In this document: positions 1 to 10,299 of the stretch, piece after piece | How positions within the stretch are numbered: the stretch's first letter is position 1 | Layout: each line of letters starts with the position of its first letter | From: Rapana venosa | Taxonomy: Eukaryota; Mollusca; Gastropoda; Neogastropoda; Muricidae | Assembly (NCBI GenBank): GCA_028751875.1 | Contig: CM054134.1 | Span: 47,940,818 to 48,004,817, forward strand | Length of the DNA: 64,000 bases | Reading direction: 5' to 3' | Notes under the pieces: generated by a model | What the model was told of the DNA's origin: nothing | Databases searched by the model: none | The model's input: only the letters and a program-made list of their open reading frames with translations | Program-made: the position numbers and the translations under genes

Positions 1-1500
1 CAAATGGGGATAAGGTTTTCCGAGGGTTTACTCTAGGTCTCTGATTTTTACATTTCTGGTCAGATCGTAAATTATGACGAAAACCAGATTTTTCAAATTA
101 ATCAGTATTTTCATCCGAAACTCCAACACACCTTCGTGACATGGGTGTGTTCCTGCATTGTGACAGCCATGTAACTGGCTATTGGTGAAGGACACACTAG
201 TGTCTGTTTTAAATAGTAGGCGTCAGCATATATTTGTAAATAATGTATATACTGCATTAGTCAACTTTGGGTTTTCAATATGTTTGAATACTTTCCACTG
301 AGAAAGGTAGATTTGGTGACAGGAATTTTGTGACGTGTGAATGTTCGATTGGATTCCCATGACGGTGGATGCGATGGAGGACACATTCAGGCAGAACCAC
401 ACATATTATTTTTTTTAATCACATACCTATATTGCGCATGTTTTTAGGGTAGTTGAGACTAAACAGCATGATGTCACTGCAATGTTACCTGTATTTGGTG
501 ACAAAGAGGGACAGCAGCATGACACATGTAGGTAGGACACACATCTTGGGGGCAGAACAAAGTAGACATCATATGAATATTTTGGGCCAAATATGACTGC
601 TCTGCAAAAAACAATAGTAACTGTACAGGACTATGTTACTTGAGGTACCTTATTCCTGAAAAAACAGCGTAAATTTCCGAATATTTACAGAGAGTTTCTC
701 TGTAAGAAATGCGAATGGTAAAGGGTTAAATGAATAAACTCTATAAAAATTATGTACAGGTTAGCAGATAAGGCGGTTAGGTGCTGGCATTTGTCAAGAA
801 GAAAAGTGAGGTGTAAAATTAATTTAGTGAATTTGAGGGAAGGGTAAAGTTAGTGACACATTGGTTGATAATGATATTCGGCAATTCAGGTTTGGAGGGG
901 GTGGTAATGGTAAACCAGTCACTGATGAAAAGATCCCTTAACAGGGTGTAGCAGAGATCCTGGGGACACTTCACTACAGACAGGAAAGATTGAAACTCTG
1001 ACGTAGTCCCATAGAGAGGCATGAAAATGACAAAACCCTTGTGTGTGCCAATTTATGGTTTCCTCCGGTATGCTGGCTGTGGCTGTGATATTACCAAACT
1101 TGAGATACAGATCAATACATTTTTAAAGCATTTCCCTAGGTGATGCTTATCATCACCTGGTGACAGTATATACCTAATCCATTGTAAAATCTACCTCTTT
1201 ATCTATCCTATATCGATTACCTTGCTTTAAAATTTTTTTAAATCAAGCAATATGGGTAACACCTACAGAACTTGGGCAAGAAACCAACCGCTTCAAACAG
1301 CACAGACCACCACAGACAGAAATCAGAGGCCAGTCTTTTTCACCCTGGAGATAATCTTTGTCACATCAGAGAGGCAGCAAAAGTGGAGGAATGGTTACTG
1401 GTTCTATTGCTCGCTAAATAGAAAATAGCCATCTCCCAATCTGGCACCCTACTACACCAATCTTTTTACCCTGTATGACAAGGCCTAGCAGTCCACTTCT
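1..1500. other. AT-rich stretch with no recognisable gene
   Basis: I see no open frame with coding character, no RNA gene and no repeat that I recognise. Base composition looks like ordinary AT-rich intergenic DNA, with short A and T runs but without the extreme homopolymers that begin further right. Confidence 0.6.
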
Positions 1501-3983
1501 TTTTCCTAAAAAAATGTGTGTTTTCATCACGATAAAACTGAAAAAAACCTTACCGGGCAATGTGGATTCTGGAAGGAATCAATAAACTTATGTACAAAAC
1601 CTTTAATTCTAAACTAAAAAAAAATTGATATTGGACAAGAGGCTAGAAACTAAAAGAAAAGCATTGGCACCCTTTTCTTTAAAAAACCCAAAGAAATATT
1701 AAATATTCTTTTGGGGTTTTTTTATCCATAAAAAAAAGGCCCCCCTCCCCCAGAAATAAGCCTGCCAGAAATTTTGCCCAGAATGTAAATAAAAAAAAAG
1801 TCAAACAAAAGCGAATATCAAAGATAAAAAATATAAAGCGAGCTGTTTCATAGCTGTGAGAATTTTATACTAGTTTGTTTCGCTATTTTAAAACAGGCAG
1901 AGTCAGCAATAATTTCACCGTGAGCTGGGACATTCTCCTTCCCCTCAAAGGGAGGGGACAAAAGGGGGAAATGGGGGAAGGAGGGGAAATCCCAAATCAT
2001 GCTCTCTTGCAAAACTTTTGCAAAGATTAATTGTGCAATTAAAAATCAACAAAAAGTAAAAAAAGCACTACCATACCTTTGTAAATGACTTTTTCCAATG
2101 ACTGCTGGGTTTTTCCCCTTCTAAATATGTTTTTTTTATAAGCCATTATTTCCCAAATTTCCCCAGGGTTACTGTGAATGAAAATAAAATCACCCCCCAA
2201 AAAAACCTTCAACATAATCAATTAACCCCACCACACAAAAAAGAAAGTATCAAAATTTCAACAAAAAATTTGGTTTTCCCCTTGAAAAAATTTATCCAAA
2301 TTTTAAAAAGACACCAACAAAAAAAAAAAAAAAAAAACAGAAAAAAAAAACTAGCAGTGTGTGATCCCACAACAATCTGAACATTCTTTTTCCTCAAAAA
2401 AAAATAACTAAAAAAATTTCTTGCAGCTGTGTATATGGCACCCAAAAACATAGTTTTTTTTCATCTATAAATGAACAGAAAAAACCTCAGCAGCCTCCCA
2501 CAGGTTGACTAGAGTAGAGGCATGATTAGAATACAACGTATGATGATTTGTTGTCCCCATATTTCGATTTACAAGGGGAAAAAAACCCCTTTTTAAGATA
2601 TACTTTCCCCCGTGTCCTTTTGGGAAAAATAAGTTAAAATCAAATGACACTTTCCCCCCCCAAAATGAATAAAACAAAAAGAAAAAAAAGCTCTATAAAT
2701 GATACAATAGTACATAAATTTTTTTTGGCGCAATTTTTTTTTAAGTTGTTTTTACAATATTTTTTTTTTTTATTCCCCTTTCTTTTTTTTTTTAAAACTT
2801 CTTCAATATTTTCATTTTTTCTTTGAAGTTTTTTTTAACTTCTTCACTGTTTTCATTTTTTGCTTTAAAAGAAAGGGAAGCTGGCCAATTACCGTTTGCG
2901 GGGGGGGAAAGGAAAGGCAAAGGGAAAAGGCCCCTTTAAAAATCAAACCATTTTTATCTATGAAGAAAGATGACAAGACAAACATACCCGACGTCACTGT
3001 AAGCAATAGTAAATACTGTCGCTTCTCTTTAACTGTGAATTCTGCATAAATTTTTTGCTCTCAAAGGGACTGTTAGTTTTTCCCCCAAATAAAAGTTTTT
3101 CCCCTTTTTTTTGTAGGAAAGCTGTTTCAGATCGAAAGCCGTAAAAAAACAAAGAGAGAAAGAGAACAGAGAGGGAGATAAAAAGGGGCACATAAGAGGG
3201 GGAGAGAGGGAGGGGGTTGAGAGAGGGGAGAATGAGATAGACGAGCGACAAGAAAATTTTAAAATACAATGAACACAGAAATGAAGAAAATAACAAAAAT
3301 TTCTGAATAATTGAAAAAAAAAAAAAAAAGCAAACCCCCCCCCTCCCCCCCCCCCCCCCCCCCCAAAAAAAATTTTCATTTTTTTTTATTAAATTTATAA
3401 TGCAGTAAAACCTTTTAAGTAAATTTTGCTTAATTTTTGCCCGAAACTTCCTTTTTACGGGGAAAAAAAAAAAAAATTTGAAAAAAAAACCCAAAAAAAA
3501 AAGGAATGAGGAAAAAAAAAAGTGACCTTTTGGCTAATGGAGGTAATTATCCCCAAAATTCCAGCAAATTTACATTTTTAAAATAAATTTATTTTTTTAA
3601 AAACAAAAAAAATTTGGGCAAAACTTAAAAATGGAAAAAAACTTCCACCCTAATGAAACAAAAAAAAAAAAAAAACCCCCAAACCCCCCCCCCCCCCCTT
3701 TTTTGCACAAATTTTAAAATCTTAAAAAAAATTTAAAAATATTTAAAAAATTTTATACAACAAAAAATTTTTCTTTTCCCTAGACAAACGGGGGAAAGGA
3801 AAAAAAATTAACAAAAAGAATAAAATTTTGGGGGGGGGGGGGGGGGGGGGGTTTTTTTTAAAATTTTTCCCAAGTAAAAAACCCCCCTCCCCCAATTTAA
3901 AAAACCGGGGATGAAAACAGAAAAAAGGGTGTTTGAGAAAAGGGGGGAAAAAAAAAACCCAAAAAAAAATTTTTTTATATAAA

Positions 3984-4026
<43 letters not shown>

Positions 4027-4040
4027 ACCCCCCCCCCCCC

Positions 4041-4134
<94 letters not shown>

Positions 4135-6650
4135 GGGGAAAAAAAAATTAAAAATTTTTTAAATTAAAAAAAAAGAAAATTTTAAAGAAAAAAAGGAAAA
4201 AAAAGAAAAAAAAAATGGTTTAAAATTTAAATTTTAATTGTTTTAAAAAAAAGAAAAGTTGGAATATTTTTTATTTATTTAAAAATTTTTTTTAAAAAAA
4301 AAAGTTTGGATCTTTATTTAAAAAAAGAAAAAAGTTTTTTTTTAAAAAAAAAAAATTTGGTTTTGAAAAGGGGGGGGAAAAAGAAATTTTAAAACCCTTT
4401 TTGTTCTTTATTTAAAAAAAGAAAGTATTTGAAAAAATTTTAAAAAAGAATAAAAAATAAAAAAAATTGGAAATTTTTTCCCCCCCTTTTGTTTTTTTTT
4501 TCCCAAAAAATTTTTTTTTAATTTAAAAAGGGAAAAAAATTTAAATTTATAAAAATTTTTGGGCAAAAAAAAAAAAAAAAATTTTTTTTTGGGGGTTTTA
4601 TAAAAAAAAAAATTTTTAAAAAAAAATAAAAACCCCCATCCATCCCACACACACACACACACTAAGCCCATGCCAACTCTCCCCTCCCCGGGAAAAAAAG
4701 ACACTCACTGCCCTCTGTGGTTTTCTCTAACAAAGTAAACTGCAGGTTGATGAAGTGAGGGAAACACGAGAGGCGGGGTGAGGGTTTTTACAATGTCACT
4801 GCTGAACTGCTGGGGGTTTTTTTGACTCCCCAGGGAAGAGAAAAGTGACTGTGATGAAAATGCCCTGGTAGCCTAGAATACAAACTCCCAACAAGACAAT
4901 AAAAATGGCAAGACACTTTCTTGGCCGCCGCGTTGAAAATCCCGGGTGTAAATCTTTTTCTTTCCTTTAATTTTTCCCCATCTTTTAGGGTTTACACATT
5001 AAAAAAAGCGGTGGAAAGTAAGTATTCAAATACTGATTAGTTATCTAAGGCAAAAAGCAAAAAAGATGGATCCCAAAAATTTTTTTTTGTCTGGGCATGA
5101 TTCTATCAAATAAAAAAAACCCTTAAAAAAAAAAAAATTCATTTTGCCCTTTACGGGACCCATTAAAAGACTTTCTACACGGGTCTTCCAGGGAAAAAAT
5201 ATTTACATGGAACATATGTTGAGCTTATAAACCATAGGAGGAAAATTTAAGGAAAAAACTAAAACAAAAAAAAACCCCAAAAAAAAAACAAAAAATAACA
5301 GAAAGGCACCTAAATACTACTTTAAAAATATACCAGGGTAAAAAAGAGAAAAAAAAACTATTAAAACTGTTATGGAGATTCTTCACCCAAATTTGTGGGA
5401 ACTGACCAGAAAAAAAAGAAGGGGAAATCTTTCAGTTTTTGACTAGGATATAGAGGGGAAAAATTTTTCCCCATTCACCACTATCAATTTGTCCCGCAAG
5501 TCACCTCCACTTAAGATGTATTTTTACCTTTGTTGGCATATGACCAAATCATTTTTGACAATTTAAAAAAGAACACTATTTCTGTTTTGATTAATGTGAC
5601 TGCCAATGCAAAATATTAAAGAAATTCCCCCACGATTGACAGTTAGGTGGGGTTTTATGGAAACATTTCAACGGTTAAAGCTACTCAATAGGGCACATGA
5701 AAGTTTTTTAAAAAAACTTCAATATTGGGGAAAGATGGACTACATCCGTTTCTCTTTAGCTAAAAGCTTCCTCTTGGAAGTGCGATTATCTGAATGCCAT
5801 CTTTCCAAAAAAAAAAAATATGGTAGGTAGACGATCCCCAGGAACATTTTGCAACAACAACAACAATGTTTAAAGAAACAATCCCCCATAACAAAAAAAA
5901 TTTGGAAGGAAAAACACTAAGTGTTAGGGATGCAATGAAAAAGAAAAAAGGCGGTGTGATAAAGCTGTAAGATTGTTTTATCTGAGAAAGAGGGAAACTG
6001 GTTTAAAAAAGTCTATTCGTCCAGGAAAAATGTTGTGTTTATTTCTTGTACGCTGTATTTCATTCTTATTTTTCCAAAATCACAGAGTGGCTGATGTTTG
6101 TTTACTTCATCCAGCTGTTATATCTTTATTTCTTTATTTTTGACTCTGTGTTTCTTGTTCATCAGTAAAGAAGTGCACTGTGTAGGTTAGTAAGGTTGGG
6201 TTAGAAAAAAAAAGGCTGCAGTTTTAAAAAAGAAAAATATTGATAAAAAAACCCCATGGAAAGCAAAGTGCCCGATGATTTCCTTTTTGTACGCCAGGAA
6301 AAATGTAAAAAAAAGAACCTTTATCTTTAATTTTTTGGCAACCATGAAGCATTTGAATTTCCAAACCTCTGAAACTTTTACTACAAAAAGGGGGGGGGAA
6401 AATGAGCAACAAAAAACAGCTCAAAAAAAATTTTTCTTTCTTCAGTGTTTTGTAATTTCTGTCTTTACAGTTTCCCGAAGGGAAAAGCACACACCAATTC
6501 CTTTCTAGCACTGACAGGGAAGAAGGGGAAAATATATTTCAGGGGGGGGGGTGGGGAGAGCAATAAGAGAAAAAACCACCACCATCTCATACACTCCATG
6601 CCCCTAAAACACTACAAAACAGAATAAAAACAAGATAAATGACATGAGAT
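1500..6650. other. Homopolymer-dominated, probably low-quality sequence
   Basis: Long runs of single bases dominate, including poly-A, poly-T, poly-C and poly-G tracts of 8 to more than 40 bases. Many short tracts also look expanded. All open frames here are low-complexity shadows rich in F, K, G or P. No gene is called. The pattern fits consensus errors in homopolymers better than real sequence, but that is inference. Confidence 0.7.
3987..4127. repeat. Consecutive poly-C, poly-A and poly-T blocks
   Basis: A poly-C tract of nearly 40 bases is interrupted once by AAA and followed by another C run. Next come more than 40 As and then about 39 Ts. The A-then-T junction is a perfect inverted repeat. 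Such a string of pure blocks is highly suspicious as an assembly product. Confidence 0.85.
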
Positions 6651-7004
6651 AAAAACTTAATAAAGAAAAATGACATACGAAAGAACATTGATAAAAGTGA
6701 AGAACAGACTGACAAGTTGGAAAACAGATAGATTAAAGTGAGAAAAAGATAGATATGAAAATACAAACCCCTGAAAAACAGATATGTACGAGTTACCCCA
6801 ACGTGCAACAATTTTTCTGATAAAAAACAAAAACCCCCTGAGATCTCACTTAAAGCATATACAAAATTTTTTCAATGAGATCACTGAACATATTTTTTGG
6901 GCTATTCCACCCAAAAAATTAGTCAGCAAAATGTCACTGACGGGGAGCACAATGAAAAAAAGGGGGGCAAAATGTCAACAGCATATTTTTTACGCCTAAT
7001 CAAA
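6651..7004. other. Gap without recognisable gene
   Basis: No coding, RNA or repeat signal was recognised between the homopolymer-rich zone and the 50-bp satellite. Moderate homopolymer runs are still present. Confidence 0.5.
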
Positions 7005-8065
7005 ATACCTACAGGGATGGCAAACTGTCTGCGGTTGTTAATAAATAAATACCTACAGTGATGGCAAACTGTGAACATGTAAAAAAAAAATACCTACAGT
7101 GCACTGGGGGAAACTGTGAATATTAAAAAGTAAAAAATACCCACAGTGACTTTAAAACGGCTGTTAACTATGAAAAAAAGTAAAATACCTACAGTGCACT
7201 TGAAAACGGGGTTAATTGTAATAAAGTAAAAAACCCACGTCACTTGAATACAGGGTGTTTAAATATGTAATAGAGTAAAAAACCCACAGTGCACTTGAAT
7301 ACGGTGTTAAATATGAATAAAATAAAATACCTACAGTGCACTTGAAAAAAAGGGTGGGTTTAAATATGTATAGAGAAAATACCTACGTACTTGAAAACAG
7401 GCTGTTAACTGTGTAATAGAGTAAATACCTACAGTGCACCTGAATACAGGCTGTTAGCTATGTAATAAAGTAAAATACCTACAGTGCACTTAAAACAGGC
7501 TGTTAACTATGAAATAAAGTAAAAAAAATCTACAGTGCACTTGAATGAATACAGGCTGTTAACTATGTAATAGAGTAAATACCTACAGTGCACTTGAATA
7601 CAGGCTGTTAACTATGTAATAGAGTAAAATACCTACAGTGCACTTGAAAACAGGCTGTTAACTATGTAATAGAGTAAAATATCTACAGTGCGCTTGAAAA
7701 CAGGCTGTTAACAATGTAATAGAGTAAAATACCTACAGTGCACTTGAAAACAGACTGTTAACTGTGTAATAGAGTAAAATACCTACAGTGCACTTGAAAA
7801 AGACTGTTAACTATGTAATAAAGTAAAATATCTACAGTGCACTTGAAAAAAAGGCTGTTAACTGTGTATAGAGTAAAATATCTACAGTGCACTTGAAAAC
7901 AGGCTGTTAAACTGTGTAATAAAGTAAGGTATCTACAGTGCATTTGAAAACAGGCTGTTAACTATGTAATAAAGTAAGGTATCTACGTGCACTTCCAAAC
8001 TGTATGTGGGTTGTGTAATAAAGCAAATTACCTACAGTGTACTGGTAAACTGTGAACTGTGTAAA
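7005..8065. repeat. 50-bp tandem satellite, about 20 copies
   Basis: The unit contains ACCTACAGTGCACTTGAA, then a GGCTGTTAACTATGTAATA block and AGAGTAAAAT. Unit starts at 7581, 7631, 7681 and 7731 give an exact 50-bp period in the clean central part. Copies left of about 7450 vary in length and carry inserted homopolymers. The most diverged copies are at the right end, beyond 7980. Each unit includes the palindromes GTTAAC and GTGCAC. It has no coding potential. Confidence 0.93.
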
Positions 8066-8577
8066 AATTGAAACTTTTGGGGGGGCTTCATTTAAAGCAA
8101 CACTATATTACATCGACAAGAGAATCAACATAGCACTTCTTTTTTCCCTAAACACAAAGCAATACCCGCAATGCACAAAATTTAAACAAACAAAAGTTGC
8201 AGAGTAGATTATAACTGTAAAAAAAAAACTATGTATCACATTTTTTTCCTTATGCTACGCTGCACACCCCTCACCATAACACCCTGGGGGTTACCCAGGA
8301 CATGCACTATGTCTCACCCATCCCACGTGAGCCATACGTAAACATGGGAAAAAAAATTTGCATATACATGGTTTTCAAGTACTGCACCATGTAGGCAGCC
8401 ATACACATGTCTTCAGAGGAATTTTTTTCCTTTAAAGGATAGTGCAGGCGTCATGTTTTGAGCTTATCATGGCTGAAGACAATCTCAACCATAACATCAA
8501 AACATTTTCATGTAAGCCTTCGTCATTTGCTCACATAAAATAAGTGGCAAAGCTTTCGGGCTGGGCCCAAAATAATC

Positions 8578-8628
<51 letters not shown>
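8578..8628. repeat. CA dinucleotide microsatellite
   Basis: A near-perfect (CA)n run is interrupted once by an extra A. Confidence 0.95.
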
Positions 8629-8630
<2 letters not shown>

Positions 8631-9221
8631 CTATAGTACGCCCTTTCAATCAGAGATACTGATTAATAATGAAAAATTTTTCCGTGACAGATTTTTTTTT
8701 TTTTTTTGTCATCTTCACTCCCAGGAACTGAAGAGGTTAAAGCGTTCCCACAATGCAGAGCTAATTCAGATGCTTGTCTACTCAAAATGCAGGAGGTGGG
8801 GGAGGGGGCTTCGCAACCAAACAAAAAAATGATGCAAACAAAAATTTGTGGAGAATACTTTCATAGCGACTCACATTCAGAACTCTCCAAATTCAGCTCT
8901 CAGAAACTCTTTACTTAAAAATGGGAAAAGAAAAGGACAATAAAACGAACTTGTATACAATTCACAACAACAATACTACATCAGTACTGTAATTCACTTG
9001 TACTTATAACCATGAAGCATGACTATGCTACTGCTAGCAAAAAACAACAAAAAACATCTGGATCTGCAAGCATGTATACAAAATGTAACACACAAGGAAA
9101 ACTGTTTTGGATGCCACTTATCTGTACTATGTACATAATACTTCTGTGAAGTCTTGAGATCAACATTTTGGAAATCAATGCTTGTATCCAAGATTTTGAA
9201 AGCCTTATCATCTCTGCAGAA

Positions 9222-9347
9222 GTGTGTGTGTGTGTGTTTGTGTGCGTGCACGCGCGTGAGCAAGCGAGCATGCATACGTGTGTGTGTGTGTGTTGTGTGT
9301 GTGTGTGGGGAGTTTTATGTGAGTGAATGTGCTCGCGTGCGTGCGTG
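9222..9347. repeat. TG-rich compound microsatellite
   Basis: Interrupted (TG)n with alternating GCGTGCAC-type purine-pyrimidine stretches, which could favour left-handed DNA. Confidence 0.85.
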
Positions 9348-9789
9348 TGTGAAAAGTAATCAGTATAGATGTGAAATGTTTTCCTTACCTGATGTCTGTG
9401 ATCTAATGAGCAATTTAATGGGCTTTCTTGATGAGGTGTAAAAAGAGTATAATCTTCAGATTTTAAAAAAAAAGAAAAAGAGACCTAGCTGTGAAAGAAT
9501 GGTAGGGTACTCATTATAGAATATGTGCGTACATATATGTGTAGGCTATGTTTGTGTTGGTAAATAAAAGGAAACAAAATCTGTGTATGTCATATTCTTG
9601 TGTTTTTTTTTAATCAAATGAATGTAAGTGACCTGACTTGCAAATAAATAACATGCAATGATGACAGTACACCACATGCAAATCTGTGCTTCAGTTTATG
9701 TTTAAAAAAAAGACACAAAACAGAACCCTCATGCTTCTGATTAATCATTCCAGTTCAGCTGAACACACACTCTAACACAACAATCACGT

Positions 9790-9795
9790 TTTATT
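9790..9795 (-). promoter_or_regulatory. WIPI2: Candidate polyadenylation signal of WIPI2
   Basis: AATAAA on the minus strand, about 220 bases past the proposed WIPI2 stop codon at 10014-10016. It is the first canonical hexamer I noticed downstream. No transcript evidence is available, so the assignment is tentative. Confidence 0.4.
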
Positions 9796-10013
9796 CATGC
9801 ACATTGGTTTGTGCACACAACAGGTTTTGCAGGAATCAGGGTCAACTCTTGAACTACAAAGTATGCACTGATCATTCGACATAGCCCAACTAAAAAGTTT
9901 ACACACCACCTGGAAGAACCTGTTAAACATTAACGTTAGCGGAGAAATAAGTGAGGCAGGAAGCGTGACGGTGATCAGCACCACCCTCGGGGCTGTCCCA
10001 TCAGCATTTTGTG

Positions 10014-10299
10014 TCACCCACCTGGAGAATCGAGGAGCGTATCCATGAGTTCGGAAGGCTCCATCTCCTGGGGCCCCCCTGCTCGCCTCAACACCTCCGC
10101 GTAACTCTCCCCCGTCGACCAACCACAGGCTGCCGGCTTACCTGAGCTTCCTGCAGCCTGGGCTCCTCCCTCTGTGCGGCGTGTGGAAGCGGCATATGTA
10201 TTGGTGCCCCCTGGAGAGCCCCCGGCACTAGGGTGGGTCAGAGGGCGGTCAACTGACACCTGATCTCCCTGACTGCCCTCAGGGTTGGCCCCGTCCAGT
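10014..10299 (-). CDS. WIPI2: WIPI2 terminal coding exon 10
   Basis: Begins [13 protein letters not shown] after a clean CACAG acceptor and runs as a Gly/Ser/Pro-rich tail to LLDSPGG and TGA at 10014-10016. It is clearly more GC-rich than its surroundings. Two internal donor-like sites exist: CAG|GTAAGC after 10142 and CCAG|GTGGGT near 10022. Either could lead to a further exon. I found no FPP(I/M) tail like that of the vertebrate proteins. Total length to this stop fits the family. Confidence 0.75.

Larger units (their letters stand above)
8066..9789. other. Downstream flank of WIPI2, no gene seen
   Basis: Apart from a CA microsatellite near 8578 and a TG-rich stretch near 9222, no recognisable element is present. 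Short open frames lack coding character. Confidence 0.5.

Noticed and set aside
2994..4151. Open frames rich in Phe, Gly or Pro
   Set aside because: They are translations of homopolymer runs in sequence that is probably faulty and show no protein-like composition.
7005..8065. Possible CRISPR-like array
   Set aside because: Units are contiguous direct repeats without unique spacers and the genome is eukaryotic; it is a satellite.
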